Below, one piece after another: positions 7,721 through 12,002 of a stretch of 12,002 bases of DNA. The notes beneath the pieces were generated by a model. The model ran no database searches and had not been told where the DNA came from. It worked only from the letters and a program-made list of their open reading frames with translations. Numbering within the stretch: the first letter of the stretch is position 1; every line of letters begins with the position of its first letter. The translations under genes and the position numbers were made by a program. The stretch comes from Candidatus Dormiibacterota bacterium (GTDB lineage: Bacteria; Chloroflexota; Dormibacteria; Aeolococcales; Aeolococcaceae), in assembly GCA_019236085.1 (NCBI GenBank), contig JAFAJR010000167.1:1-12002 (forward strand), in the 5' to 3' direction.

Positions 7721-7766
7721 ACCTTCCCCCGGTGCGACGGTGATGGAGGGGGGATTCGTTCACCGT
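7721..7766 (+). ncRNA. Possible H-type pseudoknot in the 5' leader of the glycosyltransferase operon
   Basis: Two helices cross. Stem 1 pairs TTCCCCC 7724-7730 with GGGGGGA 7748-7754 (seven pairs, one G-U). Stem 2 pairs ACGGTGA 7737-7743 with TCACCGT 7760-7766 (seven Watson-Crick pairs). Connecting loops of 6, 4 and 5 nt are compatible with an H-type pseudoknot. It sits at the predicted 5' end of the transcript. No known riboswitch consensus was recognised. Chance pairing in GC-rich DNA cannot be excluded. Confidence 0.3.
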
Positions 7767-7808
7767 TCTGTGTCATAGCGCGCCTGCTCGCTTACACGAA
7801 CACACGCA

Positions 7809-10121
7809 TTGCCCCGAATCCTTCATTTCCTGCTTCCGTTTCGGCGCATCGGCCGTGCGTCTCCTCAGCTCACGCTTCTGGGGGACGACGCTGATGCAGC
7901 CGTCGACGTGACCGTGCTCGTCCCGTCGCGCAACGAGGCCGGCAATGTCACCACGATGGCACAGCGCCTCGACGCCGCCTTGCGGCCGCTGCGCATGTCG
8001 TGGGAGCTGCTGTTCGTCGACGACAGCGACGACGAGACTCCCGCCGTCATCGAGAGCCTGCATGCCCACGAGCGGCGCATCCGCCTGCTGCACCGGCCGC
8101 GGCGGCGACGCCGAGGCGGCCTCTCCGGCGCCGTGGTGGCGGGGGCAAGAGTCGCCCGGGGCCGCAGCGTTGTGGTCCTCGACGGCGATCTGCAGCACCC
8201 ACCCGAGCTGGTGCCGGAGCTGGCGACACTGGTGGGCACCGGCTACTGCGACATAGCGGTGGCCAGCAGGTATGTGCCAGGAGCGGCCGCAACCGGTCTG
8301 TCGTCACGCCGCCGGCGACTGGCATCCGCTGCCTGCACCGGGTTCGCGCATCTTCTCGTCCGGGGAACGCGTGGGGTGCATGACCCGATGTCCGGCTTCT
8401 TCGCGACCCGGCGCGACAGCATCGTCGACAAGCGGCTGCACCCCCGCGGCTTCAAGATCCTGATGGAACTGCTCGGCCGCAACCCCGCCGCCCAGGTCGC
8501 CGAGCTTCCCTTCGCCATGGCGGAGCGCGAATCGGGCCGGTCAAAGGCGGGACCGATCGAGGGCATGCGGTTTCTCTGGCACGTCTCGAGGCTGGCGCGG
8601 CCCACCTTCAGGACGATGGGAGCTGCGATCGTGCGCTGCGCAGCGCTGGCTCCACTGCTTGCGATCCTCGCCGTGCAGGGCTGGTTGTCCTACCGCCTGG
8701 TGCACGCGAACACGGCTTTTGTCGACGAGGCCACCTACCTCTCCGCCGGGCATTACATCCTGCAGATGGGGCCGCGTAGCGGCGGCATGCATTTCGCCAC
8801 GTACTTCTCCGGCGCACCGGCGATCTATCCGGTGCTCGCTGCTTTCGTCGACTCCTTCGCCGGTCTGGATGGCGCCCGCTACATGAGCCTCGCTTTCATG
8901 TTGATCGCGACGGTGCTCTGTTACGCAACTGCGAGCCGGCTGTGGGGCCGGCCGGCCGGCTGGTTCGCCGCCGGAATCTTCGTGACGACGCAGGGCACAC
9001 AGTTCCTCGGAGCCTTCGCCACCTTCGACGCCATGGCGCTGATGCTGGTCGCACTGGCCGCATGGCTCGTGGTTCGGTTCGCATCTGGCGCCCGGCGGAG
9101 CAGCGCCATCTTCATCGCCGTGCCCGTGCTGCTCATCGCCAACGCGACGAAGTACGCGTCTGCGCTGTACGACCCCGTCGTCCTGGCGATGGCTTTCTCC
9201 GTGGTCCTGGAGCACAACGGGGTGCGAGCCGCGCTGCGCAGCACGGCAATGCTGCTGGCCACCCTGGTGCTGGGGTTGGCGCTGCTGATCGGGCTCGCCT
9301 CCTCCGAATTCATGACCGGCATCCTGTCCACCACCGTCAGCCGCGCGGCATCCTCCGTCTCGCCGTTTATCGTGCTCGAGCAGTCCTGGGGCTGGGTCGG
9401 CGCCATCGCGAGCCTCGCGGTGGTGGCGACGGTCGGCGCGACGGGATTCGCGTTGCGGCGCAAGGCGGGCTGGCCGACCGTGGGACTCCTCGCCGTGCTG
9501 GCCGCGGCGGTTCTGCTCGCTCCCGCCAACCAGGCGCGCATCGACACGGCGACGTCGCTGTCCAAGCACGTGACCTTCGGTGCCTGGTTCGGTGCTGTCG
9601 GCGCCTCGTGGCTGATGTACAAGCTGGCCGGAGTCAGATGGCGCAGCGCATGGCGCTACCCCATCATCGCTGCCGCACTGATTCCCATGGCGCTGGTGGG
9701 AACTGCGCAGGCGTGGCATCTCTACGACGGCTGGCCGGATGCCGCGCCGGTCACCGCTGCCTTGCGTCCCCTGGTGTCACGGGTCAACACACCCATCCTC
9801 ATGGACGACGCCGAGGTGCAGCGCTACTACCTGGAGGACGTCGCTCCGCTGCCGCTGTGGGTGGACACCTTCTATTTCAAGTACACACCGCCGGGTTCGC
9901 CGGCTGCGCTCACAGGCCCCCAGGCTTACGCAGCGGCCGTGGAGCACGGGTTCTTCTCGGTGATAGCACTGGACTACGGCCAGCAGAAAACCATCGATCA
10001 CGCGGTGGCCGCGGCGATCCACGACTCGCAGCGATATGCGTGGGTGGGTGACTTCACGGTCAACACCATCTACGGGCGCGACACATTCGTCGTGTGGCGT
10101 GTGAAGGAGACCACGTCGTGA
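7809..10121 (+). CDS. Fused GT2 (polyprenyl-phosphate sugar synthase type) and polytopic GT-C glycosyltransferase
   Basis: The 770-aa protein joins two enzyme modules. Residues about 33-265 are a DPM1-like GT2 domain: VTVLVPSRNEAGNV at 34-47, FVDDSDDE with Asp71/Asp72, the DxD-type LDGDLQHPPE at 124-133, ASRYVPG at 152-158 and DPMSGFFATRR at 192-202. Such domains move sugar from a nucleotide to polyprenyl phosphate. From about 272 to 636 follow around ten hydrophobic segments with the GT-C signature acidic pair Asp306-Glu307 (FVDEATYLSAGHYI) in the first external loop, as in GT39-type enzymes that use lipid-linked sugars outside the membrane. Residues 637-770 look like a soluble outer domain. 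The TTG start lacks a ribosome binding site; no earlier in-frame start exists (TAG at 7776). Its stop overlaps the next gene as GTGA. Substrate unknown. Confidence 0.85.
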   Translation: MPRILHFLLPFRRIGRASPQLTLLGDDADAAVDVTVLVPSRNEAGNVTTMAQRLDAALRPLRMSWELLFVDDSDDETPAVIESLHAHERRIRLLHRPRRRRRGGLSGAVVAGARVARGRSVVVLDGDLQHPPELVPELATLVGTGYCDIAVASRYVPGAAATGLSSRRRRLASAACTGFAHLLVRGTRGVHDPMSGFFATRRDSIVDKRLHPRGFKILMELLGRNPAAQVAELPFAMAERESGRSKAGPIEGMRFLWHVSRLARPTFRTMGAAIVRCAALAPLLAILAVQGWLSYRLVHANTAFVDEATYLSAGHYILQMGPRSGGMHFATYFSGAPAIYPVLAAFVDSFAGLDGARYMSLAFMLIATVLCYATASRLWGRPAGWFAAGIFVTTQGTQFLGAFATFDAMALMLVALAAWLVVRFASGARRSSAIFIAVPVLLIANATKYASALYDPVVLAMAFSVVLEHNGVRAALRSTAMLLATLVLGLALLIGLASSEFMTGILSTTVSRAASSVSPFIVLEQSWGWVGAIASLAVVATVGATGFALRRKAGWPTVGLLAVLAAAVLLAPANQARIDTATSLSKHVTFGAWFGAVGASWLMYKLAGVRWRSAWRYPIIAAALIPMALVGTAQAWHLYDGWPDAAPVTAALRPLVSRVNTPILMDDAEVQRYYLEDVAPLPLWVDTFYFKYTPPGSPAALTGPQAYAAAVEHGFFSVIALDYGQQKTIDHAVAAAIHDSQRYAWVGDFTVNTIYGRDTFVVWRVKETTS
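10104..10109 (+). promoter_or_regulatory. Ribosome binding site deciding the GTG start of the BcsA-like gene
   Basis: AAGGAG at 10104-10109 precedes GTG 10118 by 8 nt, inside the end of the fusion gene. This selects 10118 over the earlier in-frame GTG at 10094 and gives a GTGA stop/start overlap, so translation of the two enzymes is coupled. Confidence 0.8.
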
Positions 10122-11722
10122 GCACGCAGACCACGCTCGAGCCGGCGCTGCGCACCGCCTTCCACCCACGCCGGCCGGTGGTGCTGCACAAGCGCCGCCA
10201 TGTGCTGCCGTCGCCACCGGCCGACGCCGAGACGCGCGTCTACGTGGACCGTCAGCTGGGGGTGCTGCTGATCGCGTCGGTGCTCAGCCTCACATGTTTG
10301 TCGGTCAGCCAGGTCCACCTCATCCACCTGCGTGGCTGGCTGTGGTTCCTTGTCCCCTTCCTGGTGTTCACGCTGGGCTACTACCTCATCTCGCTGCGCG
10401 TCAACCTCACGAGCCACAACTTCGACATCACCACGCATCGGACACTGGTCGCCGCGTGGACTCCGGCGTCGTATCCAACTGTGGACGTCTGGCTGCCGGT
10501 GTGCGGCGAGGACCTGGAGCTGCTGAGCAACACTTGGAAGCACGTGGCGCGGATGCGCCGCCGTTATCCGGGGAGCGTGACGGTGTACGTCCTCGACGAC
10601 GGCGACGACGCCGAAGCCGCGGAGCTGGCACGCTCGCTCGGCTTCACCTACATCGTGCGGCCCGATCGAGGGCGGCTCAAGAAGGCAGGCAACCTTCGCA
10701 ATGCGTACCGCAATTCCGAGGGCGAGTACATCGTCATCCTCGACGCGGACTTCACACCGCGTGACGACTTCCTGCTGCAGACGCTGCCGTACATGCATCA
10801 CGATCCGTCGCTGGGAATCCTGCAGACCCCGCAGTACTTCCGGCAGAGCGCGGCGCAGACGCTGATGGAGCGCGGCGCGGGTGCTGTCCAGGAGCTGTTC
10901 TACCGCGTCGTCCAAGTGTCGCGTGACCTTCTCGACGGCGCCATCTGCGTCGGCTCCTGCGGTGTGTACCGCAGGACAGCGTTGGACTCCATCGGCGGCA
11001 CCACGCAGATCGAGCACTCGGAGGATGTGCACACAGGTTTCGACCTTCGCTGCGCCGGCTGGCGCTTGCACTACATCCCGGTGCCGCTGGCAACAGGCGT
11101 GTGTCCTCAGGAGCCGGACGCGTTCTTCACGCAGCAGTACCGCTGGTGCGCCGGCTCCATGAGCCTGCTCGCATCAGCCAAGTTCTGGCGAGCAAAGATG
11201 CCGTTCTCGACGCGGCTCTGCTACCTCTCGGGCTTCTGCTACTACATCCACACCGCCATCGCGACCTTCCTGGTGCCGCTCATCCCCATTGTCCTGCTCG
11301 CATTTCTGCCCGAGCAGATCCAGCTGCGCAACTACCTGTGGATCGCGCCCAGCGCCGCGTACACGCTGGTCATCTTTCCCATGTGGAACCGCGCCCGTTA
11401 CGGCCCTTCAGCCATGATGGCCAAGAGCCTGTACGGCTGGTCGCATTGGTTCGCCATCATCGACATCCTGCGCAAGCGCCGCCTCGGGTGGCACACCACC
11501 GGCGCGACAGGGCGGCGCCCCACGCGGCGCATCTGGGTGTCGATGGCGACCTGGGGCGGCGTGACCATCGCCGCATGGACGGGACTGTGCGTCTACCGGA
11601 TGCTGACGATGACGCCCGTGAACTTCGTGTTCCTGATGATCATGGCCCTGGCCTACGGCACGACCTGCGTGGCGCTTCCCTTCGTGGCCCGAGCCCAGGG
11701 CCGGCGCCGCCTCGCAACCTGA
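10118..11722 (+). CDS. BcsA-like processive family 2 glycosyltransferase (cellulose synthase-like), no PilZ domain
   Basis: This 534-aa membrane synthase resembles bacterial cellulose synthase catalytic subunits. Two N-terminal membrane segments (about 48-66 and 74-93) precede the cytosolic GT-A domain, which has Asp160/Asp161 in LDDGDD, the DxD Asp209/Asp211 in ILDADFTP, CVGSCGVYRR at 277-286, a SED (301-303, TED in BcsA) with the likely base Asp303, and QQYRW at 339-343 matching Q-x-x-R-W. About five more hydrophobic segments follow (366-398, 404-422, 474-494, 503-524). The set indicates a processive inverting transferase that polymerises a UDP-sugar and threads the glycan out of the cell. 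The protein ends without the C-terminal PilZ domain that gives BcsA its c-di-GMP control. The polymer could be a beta-glucan, mannan or mixed glycan. Confidence 0.88.
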   Translation: MSTQTTLEPALRTAFHPRRPVVLHKRRHVLPSPPADAETRVYVDRQLGVLLIASVLSLTCLSVSQVHLIHLRGWLWFLVPFLVFTLGYYLISLRVNLTSHNFDITTHRTLVAAWTPASYPTVDVWLPVCGEDLELLSNTWKHVARMRRRYPGSVTVYVLDDGDDAEAAELARSLGFTYIVRPDRGRLKKAGNLRNAYRNSEGEYIVILDADFTPRDDFLLQTLPYMHHDPSLGILQTPQYFRQSAAQTLMERGAGAVQELFYRVVQVSRDLLDGAICVGSCGVYRRTALDSIGGTTQIEHSEDVHTGFDLRCAGWRLHYIPVPLATGVCPQEPDAFFTQQYRWCAGSMSLLASAKFWRAKMPFSTRLCYLSGFCYYIHTAIATFLVPLIPIVLLAFLPEQIQLRNYLWIAPSAAYTLVIFPMWNRARYGPSAMMAKSLYGWSHWFAIIDILRKRRLGWHTTGATGRRPTRRIWVSMATWGGVTIAAWTGLCVYRMLTMTPVNFVFLMIMALAYGTTCVALPFVARAQGRRRLAT

Positions 11723-11734
11723 GCAGACGCTGCT
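11722..11734. other. Short inverted repeat between convergent stops
   Basis: AGCAG (11722-11726) and CTGCT (11730-11734) form a 5-bp hairpin with a 3-nt loop, spanning the 10-bp gap between the BcsA-like stop and the convergent gene's stop. It lacks a T-tract and is too small to call a terminator with confidence. Confidence 0.2.
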
Positions 11735-12002
11735 AGTACGCGGCCAGTGCGGCAGCCGCCGCGGCAAGCGCTGCCGACGACGACGTGAGCGGCCAGTTGC
11801 TGCCGAAATTCGAGTACACGACCCCGATCATCTGCGACCCGCGCACGTACTGGAACAGCTCGCTGATCCAGCTCGACTTGCTGCCTCCCGCTTCAACACT
11901 GCCGGTTTCGTTGATGACCACAGGTGTCGCCGGCGCCACTGACTGCACCGTAGCCAGCAATGAGGCGAAGATCTGCGCCGGGGTCTGCCATCCGGAGGGG
12001 CG
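11733..12002 (-). CDS. Glycoside hydrolase, C-terminal fragment resembling family GH26 (cut by window edge)
   Basis: The open frame runs from the right edge to a TAG at 11733, giving the last 89 residues of a longer protein. It begins RPSGWQTPAQIFASLL and contains PVVINETGSVEAGGSKSSWI, then VRGSQMIGVVYSNF. The pattern of P-V-x-I-x-E-T-G-S, G-G-x-K-x-x-W-I and a late GVVYSN(F) strand is what the last barrel strands of GH26 (beta-mannanase-type) enzymes look like, with the glutamate encoded at 11909-11907 as the expected nucleophile. The tail is alanine-rich. It ends 10 bp from the convergent BcsA-like gene, consistent with a polysaccharide-trimming role. Family assignment rests on this fragment only; other clan GH-A families are possible, and a signal peptide would be off the window. 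Confidence 0.6.
   Translation of the reverse strand, partial: RPSGWQTPAQIFASLLATVQSVAPATPVVINETGSVEAGGSKSSWISELFQYVRGSQMIGVVYSNFGSNWPLTSSSAALAAAAAALAAY

Larger units (their letters stand above)
7604..7808. other. Intergenic region with operator-like palindrome, promoter and structured leader
   Basis: These 205 bp separate the PucR-type gene from the glycosyltransferase fusion. An imperfect 17-bp palindrome lies at 7620-7636, with perfect arms TGAGA/TCTCA at 7623-7633 around a single A. A promoter candidate follows at 7684-7714, then a leader with two crossing helices at 7724-7766. No T-tract hairpin that would make an intrinsic terminator for the upstream gene was seen. Confidence 0.6.

Noticed and set aside
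7721..7808. GEMM (c-di-GMP) or ydaO (c-di-AMP) riboswitch in the leader
   Set aside because: Neither consensus core could be matched; only short G-rich and GGTGCGACG resemblance was seen, which is too little.
8541..9719. 392-residue open frame antisense to the glycosyltransferase fusion
   Set aside because: Low-complexity His/Arg/Gly-rich composition typical of a shadow frame; the sense gene has clear motifs.
10070..11071. 333-residue open frame antisense to the BcsA-like gene
   Set aside because: Shadow frame opposite a strongly conserved gene; no motif seen.

Overview
The window is a compact, GC-rich bacterial chromosome segment of roughly two-thirds G+C. Genes are tightly packed with many 4-nt stop/start overlaps, GTG and TTG starts are common, and at least two genes seem to be transcribed without a 5' leader (TANNNT -10 box ending 7 nt before the ATG). 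PucR-type regulation, a group II truncated haemoglobin and the style of the glycosyltransferases point to Actinomycetota or a neighbouring high-GC phylum (Chloroflexota or Dormibacterota type). A separate trpF argues against a classical actinomycete, where PriA does that step. The lineage is inference; no rRNA or marker gene is present.

Positions 1-5037, minus strand: a tryptophan operon read as acylphosphatase - class I aminotransferase - trpE - trpG - trpC - trpF - trpB (trpB cut by the left edge). Nearly every junction is a GTGA or ATGA type overlap, so it is probably one transcript. There is no trpD between trpG and trpC. The operon appears to start at a leaderless promoter at 5045-5050, with no room for an attenuator or T-box, so control by Trp feedback on TrpE is likely (a TrpE-like ESAAGGGRWS segment is present).

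Positions 5038-6310: a 24-bp divergent gap carries a palindromic -10 core (TTATAA) that can serve both strands. It fires left into the trp operon and right into a truncated haemoglobin gene. The haemoglobin gene converges on, and overlaps by 38 nt, a ferritin-like di-iron oxidase/desaturase-type gene on the minus strand.

Positions 6311-7808: a PucR-family regulator diverges from the di-iron gene. It is followed by a 205-bp intergenic region with an operator-like palindrome, a candidate promoter, and a short leader that can fold as an H-type pseudoknot.

Positions 7809-12002: a polysaccharide locus. It contains a fused GT2 (polyprenyl-phosphate-sugar synthase type) plus polytopic GT-C glycosyltransferase, translationally coupled to a BcsA-like processive GT2 synthase without a PilZ domain. 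A convergent partial gene has a C-terminus resembling GH26 glycoside hydrolases. The natural reading is that the fusion makes and uses a lipid-linked sugar, the BcsA-like protein polymerises and exports a glycan, and the hydrolase trims it. This polymer is not recognisable as a known system and is the best candidate for something undescribed here. No tRNA, rRNA, CRISPR array, insertion sequence or phage gene was seen.
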